Shown in pieces: positions 54,359-64,000 of a DNA stretch of 64,000 bases. Below the pieces are notes generated by a model. It was not told the origin of the DNA. It did not search any database and worked only from the letters and a program-made list of their open reading frames with translations. Every line of letters starts with the position of its first letter. Position 1 is the first letter of the stretch. The stretch is taken from NCBI RefSeq assembly GCF_021155775.2, contig NC_060236.1:29464238-29528237 (forward strand), in the 5' to 3' direction. The stretch is from Neodiprion pinetum (lineage: Eukaryota > Arthropoda > Insecta > Hymenoptera > Diprionidae). The position numbers and the translations under genes were made by a program.

Positions 54359-54631
54359 ATTTCATTCCAGACGCAAATTTCCGCGGTAGGTAACTGTTCA
54401 TTGAAAGATAAGGCTGATCTTTGGTAATCTTACTTTCTGTCGGTCAAACAGATATTGATCGCTCACTCTGCGCTACCACTAATACAAAGCACCACGCGTA
54501 TGGTAAACGGGTTCAGCCGTACGAAGAAAGCTTCGTATTCAAACCGTCAATGCGTCCGTTTCAGTAAAGGCAACGTGAAGTACAGCAAGTGCGAGTCAGA
54601 TACAATATTTCGAACGAACGCTAAAGAAAAT

Positions 54632-55974
54632 ATGCCGCCGAAATATAAACCGGTAAATAATACCGCGCCATATAAGTTATACATTATCAATTAAACTGTT
54701 TAACGCTCGGATTTAACTCCCGCACTCTATTTGCATGGATAATTTTCGTAAATTTACTTATCGTTAACGTGTTTTGAAATTTGAGGTTAGGTCGAATTAA
54801 CAAGATCCACTGCTGTGTCTACCGCGCTGCCACTCACAGGATAAAATAGAATGCGAACAGCGCCGACAATGTAGTATCGATTCGTTATGAAATCGAAGTT
54901 TCTAACGATAACGTAACGAAACGAGAGGAAAAAATTCATTATTGTGCAATTTCAAAATAACTTTCAAAGAACTGGTTTTACAAAATGTGACTATGTTTCG
55001 TTTAGTATAGTTTACTAAATTTCAGACAATCCCAAAGATGCGAAGTAACGATTTGTCCTAAACTTGCATCGTTATAGTAACGTTACTAACTTCAACCTCA
55101 TGATTTATTCGATTTCATCCTGGTTTTAAGTCAAATTGAAATGTTAGTTAAATCAGATTCAATTTTATAAACATTATGTTTGCGAATGTCGTATTTGATT
55201 GTTAAAGTAGTCTGTTTTTTTTTTTAATCGTATTTCCAATGATACGGTATCTTGATGTAACGAAGTGAATGCTTCACAATTTGCAAACAATTCTCTATCA
55301 TTGATATTCGTACAATGTGCCTAGAGCAATCAAGTACTCAATCTGATAATTTCGTTGCCACATTGCTCATTGGTAGCAACGTTGGTGGCTACAGCCAAAA
55401 AGTTAAAATCACGTTCTTTATATGTTTTATCAAAAAACCACACTTCATGCAGGGTGGAAGGACCTTTCCTCCGAAAATTAAACCGACCTCGTTACCACCT
55501 CAAACGCTGAACAGCATCCCGGGCGCCGAATCCGCATCGACATCTACTTCCAATAGCTTGGATCGCGAAGCTGAAGATAAATTTGAGGTGGAACTATGCT
55601 GGTGCATTCAGCAGCTCCAGACAGCTCTGGATTCCGGAAAGCTTACCGAAAAACAGACACTGGATACTAGCAAGACATTGAACGTGTTAAAGAGTAATAC
55701 AGCACCTTTGATCAAGAAAAGACAATTCATGCGGACTACGTTCGGCGATTACAGAACCAAAATGGCTAACGAACAGAAAAAACTCGGAAAAACTTCCACT
55801 CAAGTTAAGTTTACACCCTCGACCAACGATAACAAGAAATCGATTTTTCTCAGAAAGGCCGCAGCCACGGATGCTCATCCGAAACCGATAGAAACAAAAA
55901 ACACTACCGGCTTCCGAATATTGCCGTCAGATAATAATTCTTTCAAATTCAACTTCAGCGACCCTCAAGTGTAA
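54632..55974 (+). CDS. UPF0488 family protein (C8orf33 homologue)
   Basis: Two exons: 54632-54652 (seven codons, MPPKYKP, donor GTAAAT) and 55453-55974 after acceptor CATGCAG. They join in phase 0 to give 180 residues. The core FEVELCWCIQQLQTAL...KLTEKQ, then LKSNTAPLIKKRQFMRTTFGDYRTKM, and the C-terminal FKFNF match the UPF0488 pattern known from human C8orf33. Function is unknown in the family. The conserved helical segment and basic KKRQ stretch are all that can be described. An alternative start at ATG 55315 would read through the intron and adds a hydrophobic segment unlike the family, so the spliced start is preferred. The exon 1 choice is inference from phase and the shared PPK-like start. 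Confidence 0.75.
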
Positions 55975-56020
55975 ATTTATTACGAAACATAATTAGGTGT
56001 AAGCATTTTTCAGCATGTAT

Positions 56021-56026
56021 AATAAA
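56021..56026 (+). terminator. Poly(A) signal of the UPF0488 gene
   Basis: AATAAA 47 bp past the stop codon, the expected place for a compact 3' UTR. Confidence 0.65.
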
Positions 56027-56679
56027 CCGTATTTATATTCTGTACACTATGCTTCATTTCCATTTGTTCAACATTCCGAATCGCATTCTCAAGAGAACTT
56101 AAAATTTTTACACAATTCAACATCACAGAATATTTTCAGAAAACTCTATTAAATATTTCGGTTTTACGACTTCTGAGGAAATTTCGTGAACTGAAAATGA
56201 CGTGGAAAACGGTTAGAATTTTATTCAAACATTTCCATCCATTTATGACGTGGTTCAGACAACGCAGAGATTGCCAATTGTGTGTACCATAATCGAAATT
56301 AAATTACGTCTAACGTTGTCTGAGGATAAATATGGAAGTGAAAAATTGCTCATGAGGTCCCTGGATATTACCGGGTACGATCATTTAGTAATAATTCAAG
56401 TTAGTAACGATAAGACGTCGAGGTTCGATGGTACGGTGCCTGTCGCGGTCTCCGGCTTCCCATCCTGCCTTGACGAAAACAAAGTGTTCTTGTGCACGCG
56501 ATTCACTGCCAGGCTCCGGCTACAACTCGCGATTCCGAAGTTCCTCGATTTGCCCCTCTTGTCTTACGGATAGGAGAGCAATCGCCTTGCGTGGCGAGCG
56601 TACCGTACGTGATAAATCGATTTTCCCCACGCTTATATTTAGGGGCTGCACTACGACTAGCAGTCACAGTTCTCACAGA

Positions 56680-56876
56680 ATGCTCGGAGCCAGCAGTTAT
56701 CCTCGCCGAGGACGCTACGGCCTCACCACAGCTCCTGCGCCATCAACAGGAGCCTCGAACACCTTTCTAGTCCGCCCAAGGCTACCGTTGAGATCGTACT
56801 CAAGGCCGAAGACCACCACCAATCTTTTGAGCGGCGACGTCGCCGGTTACGGAAGATCCAAAAGACTGAAATCGAG
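56680..56876 (+). CDS. SDCCAG8: SDCCAG8 coding exon 1
   Basis: Begins MLGASSYPRRGRYGL and ends before donor GTAACG, leaving two bases that complete AGA with exon 2. The frame is open upstream to 56428, so an earlier start is possible. The upstream part lacks coding character. Confidence 0.6.
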
Positions 56877-59800
56877 GTAACGGAGAGGAACGATCTTTTT
56901 TTTTATCATACGTGTGTTCTCAGTCCCTTTTTTCAGTCGCTAAAAAGAATTTTTAAACGTTGTAGGATGAGATATTCGAACCAGAAAACAGCGTTCGCAT
57001 TAGTATAATTATCATTGCGTCAATGTGAACAGAGAAATTTATTACAGAAAATTGAACGGGTACCAGAAGATAGACCCTACGAAAAAGAAGGCGCCCGATT
57101 ATACTGATTTTGCGTACCGAGAAGCGGTTTCCAAGCTGAAATATTTATTGGCGGAGTCATACACACCGAGAGTAACTCCTAGGTACAACGATGATGTAAT
57201 TGCTAGAGATCTATCAAAGAAATCAGAATATGTATAATTGATGCAATTATTTTCCATATTTTTTTTTTCTCTTATATGTGGCTATGAAAAAACGTTGTTA
57301 GGAAATTACTGCACGGTGGCGGAAGATACAACGCTGACAGTAATCCCAAGATAAACATCGAGTCTGGAGAAGATACGGATGATCGGAGCCTGGTCAGCGA
57401 AGTGTCACAGACAAAAGCGTCAACTGGGATGCTGGGAAATCTTCCGCCTCGTTCCAGCCCGTATTTACCTCGTCAGAAGAATTCCCAATTATCGCGAGGC
57501 TGCAGTAACTTGGCTCTGCTCTCGAGAGATCCTCAATCGGCACCACCGGAATTAATGTCGTTCATAGAACGTCAGGAGGAGTACATCGAGCAGTTGGAAA
57601 GAGAGTCGCAGTACTGCAGAGACGAGCTAACGAATTTATTAGGCAAAGTTCGAGAGGTAGGATATACAAAGAAGAAATTTATTATGCGAGGCTGCGGAGA
57701 CCAGAGGGGGTTTATATTCCCAAAAACAGTTTGTTGTGAATTTCATTGTTGTGACCTAAAATGATTATGTGTTCAGGTCGTCGCGGAGAACGAAACACTG
57801 CAGGACAAGAATAAGAATGGGTTTCTCAAGTCTGTTATTGACGACTACAATAATTCAGAGGAAGAAAATCGGGAACCAAACGAGGAGTCATCGTCTCGTG
57901 GGAACACCCTTGAACTCGGTAAAGGAAAGCGCGTCAAGCTCCACAAGATCTTGGAGGGACCGAGCATAGTATTTGAGTCACGGATCAGCGAGCTCGAAGC
58001 CCAGCTTACGCAAGCTCGCGTGGAGCTTCGTAAAGCACAGGAAGAGAACCAAGCGAACTTGAGGAGGCTTTCCGAGAGCGGCGGGGGCGAGGCTGGACCA
58101 GAGATGAAGGCTCAGCTGGAACGGGCCCTTCGAGACAAGCGGGAAGTCGAGATGAAGGTGGAGGAACTTCAGAGAAACCTCTCGTCAGTGCGAGACAGGG
58201 AAGCCGACACGGCGCACAAGGCCAAAAGGACTTTGGACATTCTCGAACAAGCTCAGTTTGAAAAAACTCAGGCCGAAGCAGAAATGCGAAGGCTCAAGGA
58301 CGAGCTCGACAGGCAACACGACAGACTCAGGGAAGCTACACAGGAAGCCAACCGACGTGTCGCCGAAGAGAGACATCAGATCGAACGCAGGTACAGCCAG
58401 CAGGTTGAACAGCTTTCCGCTGACGCTGCCTCCCACTGGGACGTTGCCAGCAAGTCCCAATTAGAGGCTGAGAAACAACGCAGGGAGATCGGAGACCTCA
58501 GGAGGGAACTGGCACAGAAACAGTCCCTCATTGACGAACTGAAGAAGGAACTTCAAAGCAAAATATGTAAGTTGTACAACAGCTATTTCACCATTTTTCG
58601 CAGAGAGTGAAGCATTGGAGTCCAGCAATTCGCGGGTGAGCACACTACCCATGCTCGACACTCCAGTAGTGGCGAAAGTATCCCAAGCAATGGTTGAACT
58701 CAGGTACCCTGACTTGTTATTTCCTCGATATCTAGCCGCCATGCAAAGCGACTTGAGCCAGGCAGTGGCCGAAAAAGACGCCGCGGAACAGGAGATATCC
58801 GCTGCGAAGTTGTCCACCGAAAGGGCGGACAGACAGGCTCGACAGGAGCAGAGTCGACTCCAATCTGAGATAAATTCGTACAAGCAAAGGCTGGAGAGAG
58901 CAGACGCAGACCTGGTCCACTGTCGCCGTGAAAATTTAAGACTGTCCGAGCAGATTGCATCTCTGGAGAAAGAGGTGAAGAATAGCGTTTTCTCGTCGAC
59001 TAAATGATTGGTAGAAAATTTACACCACAAGTTGGACAGTGATTCAAAGTTTACGTTTGTTTCAGGTGAACCTGAGCAAGATGGTGAAGGAGGAGGAACA
59101 CCGTACTCCCGTGGGTGTTACTCCAAGAGGAGTAGATAATGACAAGGAGTTGGCATCGATGATAATGGACATAGAAACGAAGCATGGTGAGAATTTAATT
59201 TTTACGTGCCTGTGTTAGGTATACTGTCTTTTCTCTAGCGTTACGTGTACGTCTGTGATGAACGAATAGTATCAATATCCTGTGTATGTACGTACATAAT
59301 TGCATGTTCCGTTGGCATCTGTGTGAGAAATCGGCACCATATTTGGCAATATGCCTAACATGGGCAGGACGACGACGCGTTAGCCAATTTATTTCGAATT
59401 CATTTATGGAATTGAATTTCTTAGCTACAACGGTCGCTGGCCTAGAAGATGCTCTGGCTAATCAGGCTTCTGTTGTCTCTCAACTATCACTCGAGTGCCA
59501 ATCTCTCACACAGCGGCTAGAAGCCAACAGCGTGAAACACAAGTATAAATTAACATTCGTCTATAATTATTTTTCGCCATTTTATCTCCTTTTCTTCTTC
59601 TTTAGTTTCTCTCATTGTCATTTTTCACTGGCTTATCGTAGATTCCGCACTCCGTCAATGGGCGTTATAACATGTACTACTTGAATATCGACCCGTGCGT
59701 TAGTTGTGATCATTTTATACACCTGTTGCTACACTCTATGATGTACCAACTCGGGGGTATATATGTATTCTGTGTTGACAGAGGGAATCGTTCAGAGCGA

Positions 59801-61084
59801 TGAAGGAGCCATTGCCATGACCGCTTCGCCTCCCCCAACCAAGAAACGCACTGTTAAGGTCGATCTCAAAGTTAAAGTTGTTCCTAAAAAGAAGTCAGGT
59901 CGTTCAGATACCTCCAAGACGCCTCTATCAGCACAGTAATAGCACGTATCAAAGATTTAAATGCAAAACGATATATTTTGGAACGTCATTTATTTTAAGA
60001 TACGATTAATAATAATATTAATCATTAGTTTCCTATTCGTAACTGAAGGAAAAGGAACAAACGCAAAAGTTCTGATACAGAAAATTTTCACTGTTTCATT
60101 CAGGGAAGAAATGGCCAGCCTACAAGACAACCTAAAATATCTAACATCCCAAATACAAGACTCACTAGTCCATCAAAACGGTAATACATCATTCGCCTAC
60201 ACGTGACATACAATTATTATAATAATTCTTAATAAGGTTTGGTGATTCATTGAAATATTCTTCATGCAGAACTTCCAGCTAAACCCGCGAATGTCAGGTC
60301 TGCGGCAGATCATTCAAATTACAATGAACCAGACCAGAACAGCAGAATTGCAACAGCCCAAGATCAGCGGCTACAATATTCACAAAAACCAGACGAAACC
60401 TACAACACGACGGAAGGAGCGAAATCGACGAGCAGCCCCGATGGCGCATTGACCAAATCAAGCGTCGACGATCCGTACTCGATGAGGACGACGGAACATC
60501 AAAAACAGGTCTTGCAACAAAGTCAAGTAGCTTATCCGCAGGAAAACGAGGATGTGAGGAGTGATTACGCTCCTCAGCGTACGGATCAAGATTACGCGGT
60601 TGAAACTCCAACGGAATCCGAAGATCAACGCAATGAAAGACTGCAATACAGCGTCGCAAATGACTCTGAACAATCGCATGGCCAGGCTGAGGTACGGGGA
60701 GAGAACAATTACGAGCCAGAAAACGCGGAATTAGACTACAAAATGGAAAACTATGGCACAGACAATCAGATGAACTACAACCCCCAGTACACAGATCAAT
60801 CCTACGACCAGTACAACATGCAAGAATACGGTCAGGACCGATACGATCAACAGGATGAGCACGATTACCAAGAAGGCCAGGCGGCAGCCGAGGGGCAATA
60901 TGAGAGTGGAGATGGTTATCAAAACATGCAGTACGAGCAGGAATACGACCAGAATTATACTGCTGGTTATGACGGGAGCATTGAGCCAAGTGCTGTGCAG
61001 CCCGAGAATTATGGAGAACCACAGGGCGAAGCTGCTCCTGCATTTGACGAATCCGGGCCGACGAATAACGTCGCAGAACATTAA
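56680..61084 (+). CDS. SDCCAG8: SDCCAG8-like centrosomal coiled-coil protein
   Basis: Exons: 56680-56876, 57048-57182, 57302-57656, 57777-58566, 58736-58974, 59066-59186, 59425-59542, 60104-60180 and 60270-61084. All phases fit, giving 948 residues. Family matches in order with human SDCCAG8: EAVSKLKYLL; then IERQEEYIEQLERE..YCRDEL...VVAENETLQ (from residue ~196); then SSVRDREAD...EQAQFEKTQAE; then a long coiled coil (about 288-572); then VSQLSLECQSLTQRLE. In vertebrates the protein sits at centrosomes and basal bodies and its loss causes a ciliopathy. The N-terminus is basic and low in structure. The last ~270 residues (Tyr/Gln/Asn/Asp/Glu-rich) have no counterpart in the ~713-residue human protein. 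The start ATG at 56680 is the best in-frame choice but is the least certain part. Confidence 0.82.
57048..57182 (+). CDS. SDCCAG8: SDCCAG8 coding exon 2
   Basis: Follows acceptor TTACAG and contains the YREAVSKLKYLLAES helix matching the vertebrate HAVNQLKDLL region. Donor AG|GTACAA gives phase 2, which fits exon 3. Confidence 0.75.
57302..57656 (+). CDS. SDCCAG8: SDCCAG8 coding exon 3
   Basis: Starts in KLLHGGGRYN and ends LLGKVRE before donor GTAGGA. It holds the first conserved coiled-coil block IERQEEYIEQLERESQYC. Ser-rich linker before it. Confidence 0.85.
57777..58566 (+). CDS. SDCCAG8: SDCCAG8 coding exon 4 (main coiled coil)
   Basis: A 790-bp exon that encodes VVAENETLQDK, an acidic linker, then an almost continuous heptad-rich coiled coil to KKELQSKI. 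Donor GTAAGT. The NLSSVRDREAD...EKTQAEAEMRRL segment is the strongest family match. Confidence 0.9.
58736..58974 (+). CDS. SDCCAG8: SDCCAG8 coding exon 5
   Basis: Acceptor ATCTAG after a pyrimidine-rich stretch, donor GTGAAG. Encodes AMQSDLSQAVAEKDAAEQE and further coiled coil to LEKE. This acceptor was chosen because nearer AG sites give introns of 16-39 bp or a stop codon, while this one aligns with the vertebrate protein. Confidence 0.8.
59066..59186 (+). CDS. SDCCAG8: SDCCAG8 coding exon 6
   Basis: Acceptor TTTCAG, donor GTGAGA. It encodes VNLSKMVKEEEHRTP to MIMDIETKH, with phase 1 at its end. Confidence 0.8.
59425..59542 (+). CDS. SDCCAG8: SDCCAG8 coding exon 7
   Basis: Acceptor TTCTTAG. 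Encodes VAGLEDALANQ and VSQLSLECQSLTQRLE, ending in KH and two bases before donor GTATAA. Phase 2 fits exon 8 directly. Confidence 0.8.
59784..59939 (+). CDS. Possible alternative SDCCAG8 exon (cassette or terminal)
   Basis: An open segment of ~50 codons after AG (59782-59783), with a basic proline/lysine-rich centre (PPPTKKRTVKVDLKV and VPKKKSG), ending in a TAA at 59937-59939. A donor GTAATA at 59936 would join exon 8 in frame if exon 7 ended at 59531 (GTGAAA donor). Otherwise the stop makes it a terminal exon. The main model skips it because exon 7 to exon 8 aligns with the vertebrate protein. Confidence 0.35.
   Translation, partial: GIVQSDEGAIAMTASPPPTKKRTVKVDLKVKVVPKKKSGRSDTSKTPLSAQ
60104..60180 (+). 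CDS. SDCCAG8: SDCCAG8 coding exon 8
   Basis: Acceptor ATTCAG, donor GTAATA. Encodes EEMASLQDNLKYLTSQIQDS, the last coiled-coil turn block matching the vertebrate SEIAQLSQEK...LGKLQ region. Confidence 0.75.
60270..61084 (+). CDS. SDCCAG8: SDCCAG8 terminal exon (low-complexity tail)
   Basis: Acceptor CATGCAG. 271 codons, including the stop, rich in Tyr, Gln, Asn, Asp and Glu (YDQYNMQEYGQDRYDQQ-like). Phase fits exon 8. It has no family match that I know and resembles a prion-like disordered tail. A separate overlapping gene cannot be excluded, but the phase match favours one protein. Confidence 0.7.
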
Positions 61085-61318
61085 GTACGGTACGACATGA
61101 TCTGTGTAATTTATTTGTTAAATTTTCATTCTCTACGTAAATACTGTAAACTCGACTTGGATATATCCGGTTAATTCCACATGTGGACTCACTTAAGAAA
61201 TATATTGTGGAAATGACTTACATCGTGAATTCGTAGGGTAATATTAAATAGCAATAGGTCTAGTGAAGGGGGTGTAATTGATGTATCAAATTATTGTTGT
61301 ATCAAATTATTGTTGGAT

Positions 61319-61324
61319 AATAAA
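61319..61324 (+). terminator. Poly(A) signal of the SDCCAG8 gene
   Basis: AATAAA about 235 bp past the stop codon. Confidence 0.6.
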
Positions 61325-62984
61325 GTGTGCTATGAGGGATTGTAAGGGCAACAAAAACAACACTGGCCGTTTACTGTGATCAAACAATCGGAATTCTGCA
61401 GCTCGTTGTTGTAATTATGAAATTTTTGAAAAGCTTGTTTATAGCACTACTTTTGAAAGTAAATATATATTATACTCTGTAGAACTGAAACTGGAAAAAT
61501 GGAAGGAGATATGGAAAATGACGAGCTTATTTAGATTGATCATATTTGCGATTCCCGGCTCATTGCTTCATACTACATACTTCAATCCCGTACCATAGAC
61601 TTTGTGGATCAAAATACGTTGTAGCAAGAAGCACTGTTAGATGTTGAAAGTAACTACGATTATGCTGCAATAGATAAAAGTTTAAACGAAATGCAGGCAT
61701 GCCATTTCACCACTCCTATCGCAGAACGCAAATTATGATAGTATCGATGGTTGTACTTTTCAAGGACGACATCCACTAAACCATTTGGCAAACGTCAGCC
61801 TCGATCACTTTGCTGTAATGATTGACGTTTTGCAGATTGCAATCAATTCTCACAGCCGTTTGGTCAGCAAAAAGTGTTTATTAATTACTCGTAATAAATA
61901 ACACATTGTCATCATTCACTCCGGAAACAAGTTTGGCGAATCTGAAACAAGTAAACCGTTAGAAGTTTTCATTTTGAAGCTAAGGACCCGATTATTAAAT
62001 TTCATTCATTTCATGCACCACGCCTGATGATCGATGGGTACTCCAGAATCCTGACTGCCTTAGATGGCGTAAATAAGTCACTGGAGAAGGCTGATGGAAG
62101 TGGTGCTAATGGTATCCAGAAATATTCGAATCTCTCCGCCTTTTTTACGTGGATATTTGAAGATACCATTTCACTGAGGTATGCAAATATTGCAAAAATG
62201 GATTTTACAAGTAAGTATTTTAATATTATTAGGAAAGAAAAAATTATAAAGTACAGAGGCTGAGAGAGGTTACATATTATGGGTACGTCAGGTACAAAAT
62301 CCAATACATTTTACGTAGCAGGTGGCTCGTATGCTGTAAGACATAATTATCTACCAATATATTATCTTCCGATACATAAATCTAGATGGACATTCATATA
62401 GTACATTATATACGAACATATAATATACATATATAACTCTGAAATTTATTTATTTCATGTTATTGTGCAAAATACAAAAATAGTAAAATCGTCGGAAAAT
62501 ATGGTTGGTTTTCACTGTACATATTTATATGTAAATTATACATGTATATCTATGTAATAGATATATTATATGTATATTATATATACACGTGCATATTTCT
62601 TTCTCATTAATACCAGATAGTATTATCACACGCAATTAGTACTACAACTTTCCACTTCTTTTACCCTCTCTCTTTTTCTCTGTCATTGGCTATAATATTT
62701 ACTATGATTAATAGTAAATAAAAAAATTATAAATCAACATAGGTCCAAAACGGACACATACTAAAAATGAAAGAGTTGAATTTATCAGTACGAATAAAAT
62801 AAAACCAATTCAAAACTATGCAGTAAGTATGCGACGTAAGTGTGCTATCATGTTCCGAAAATAAAAAGTATTGAGCATATGTCCTAATGAAAATCAGAGG
62901 ACAGAAAACTGGTTTTTAGCTTGTCTGCTTTTTTTTCATGCATATGCGAGACGTCAGTATTCTACGTATTCATTTCTAATTTTT
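61325..62984. other. AT-rich stretch with one weak exon candidate
   Basis: Mostly AT-rich with TATA-like alternation (62400-62590). The only exon-like item is an open frame 62027-62210 on the + strand (MIDGYSRILTALDGVNKS...) that ends at a strong donor GTAAGT. I do not recognise it, and the opposite strand is open over the same bases, so it is weakly supported. Confidence 0.3.
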
Positions 62985-63867
62985 ATGGTATTACCACGAG
63001 TAAACAGTAAAAGAAAAAGCACCACATTCAACGCAACAGGGAAGATTGGACAACACTTATCAGGTAAGAACAAGAATTTTCTCGTTTTTCTTTTTCACTA
63101 ATCTGAGATACCAAGTAACTAATAGTGAAAATTTTGGATAAGGTCAAGGAAACATGATCCTCGAAAAAAAAACAAAAAAAAACACCTCAGGAACAGATCA
63201 GTTATTTTAGCAATAAGATCATTGGTACGCGGTGAAATGTAGCATAACAGAAAGACTCTGTTTCTTATACTTCTAGAGATGTATTTTATACAATTTTTTT
63301 TGCATTCTCTCATTTAATATGATAATGATCCAAATTGGAATAAAATACATCATGCATTTGGTTGTTTGCTTAAATCTAAAAATATTGTTTCTCGTTTCTC
63401 GACATTACTATACCTGTAGTGGAAAATTGAAAAAAAAAAAAATTCCCATTTCGGACCATATACGGCTTACCGAATTGTAAATATATTATCAGAATTTGCA
63501 GAGAATGTCTGTATCATCTTTTTTTCGTTACATTAAAAAGCAAAAAAAAAAAAAAATGTTATTACGTATACATAGTGCTGTATGAGACGAAGTCGTTCGA
63601 TTGTTGTTTTGAGAAGATTTGGTGAAAAAAAATCCTGGTCAACATACTTCAATCAAACTTTTTCATCGCTTGCTATAATAAATACTCTATAAATTTAACA
63701 CATGGTATAGCCAACCATTCAATGCTCTGACCCATGGCGAGATTTATGACATCTCTTTGTTCCTCCATTTTTTTTTTTTTTTCATTTATCCTCCTTTTCC
63801 GTCGCAGTTGCTCAATTTTCACCATTTACAGCCCGTTCGGGGGCTGCTAACCTGAACAAGAATAAGG
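62985..63867 (+). CDS. Possible 5' exons of a gene running off the window
   Basis: Exon candidates 62985-63063 (ATG, MVLPRVNSKRKSTTFN, donor GTAAGA) and 63808-63867 (acceptor GTCGCAG, VAQFSPFTARSGAANLN, donor GTTTGT) join in phase 1 to give 46 codons. The N-terminus is basic. The ATG context (TTTATGG) is poor and I do not recognise the sequence. Good splice signals and matching phase are the only support. Confidence 0.3.
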
Positions 63868-64000
63868 GTTTGTAACCTATGTTCAATCAAGATAACACTG
63901 AATATTACCGACAGCTTCCTCGTGATTATAATTCTACTCACTGATGAATGGTTACAAAATCCTCAGCTAATATACTCGAAGTGTCTAGCGGAGTTAGAAA

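Noticed and set aside
54455..54694. 79-codon frame including the UPF0488 exon 1 region
   Set aside because: Only its last in-frame ATG segment (MPPKYKP) fits the gene; the rest lacks coding character and is probably 5' UTR.
55315..55452. ATG 55315 as start of the UPF0488 protein
   Set aside because: The added 46 residues include a hydrophobic run unlike the family and end exactly at a splice acceptor, so this is intron.
61500..62304. Plus- and minus-strand frames in the 62.0-62.3 kb region
   Set aside because: Both strands are open over the same bases and neither resembles a known family; only the GTAAGT donor is notable, so no gene is called.

Overview
This is eukaryotic, AT-rich insect DNA. 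Its introns follow GT-AG rules, genes are widely spaced, and it carries microsatellites and decayed transposons. The LIM-homeodomain gene and several repeat families look hymenopteran (sawfly or wasp type), but that placement is inference from memory; insect is the safe statement. Three protein-coding genes could be reconstructed, all on the + strand and all with matching splice phases.

Layout. Bases 1-35.7 kb hold no convincing protein-coding host gene. This stretch has several inverted-repeat elements (1869-2090, 9503-9861, 28328-28534), a LINE 3' end (4700-5114, minus), a mariner transposase fragment (12917-13111, minus), and a ~4.15-kb element with CACTG/CAGTG ends and GGTGT-rich subterminal repeats (16217-20370). 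It also has many CT/GA/polyG tracts. Bases 35,708-50,418 hold islet (tailup / ISL1 type) in six coding exons, with a 7.4-kb first intron. The protein is 451 aa: LIM1, LIM2, homeodomain, conserved C-terminal block, then a Gly/Pro/His tail. Bases 51,294-52,806 are a Penelope-like element remnant with long inverted arms and a GIY-YIG C-terminus.

Bases 54,632-55,974 hold a UPF0488 (human C8orf33-type) gene of two exons. Bases 56,680-61,084 hold a nine-exon homologue of the centrosomal/ciliary coiled-coil protein SDCCAG8, with an unusual ~270-residue Tyr/Gln/Asn/acidic C-terminal tail and a possible alternative exon. From 61.3 kb to the right edge there is mostly AT-rich sequence with two weak exon candidates that may belong to a gene running off the window.

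The genes do not form a pathway: islet is a neuronal/cardiac-type transcription factor, SDCCAG8 a centrosome scaffold, and UPF0488 is of unknown function. The long gene-poor flank and the large first intron of islet fit a developmental regulator with distal control elements, although no individual enhancer could be identified by eye. The most interesting items are the CACTG-ended element, the Penelope remnant with hammerhead-like motifs, and the low-complexity tail and alternative exon of SDCCAG8.
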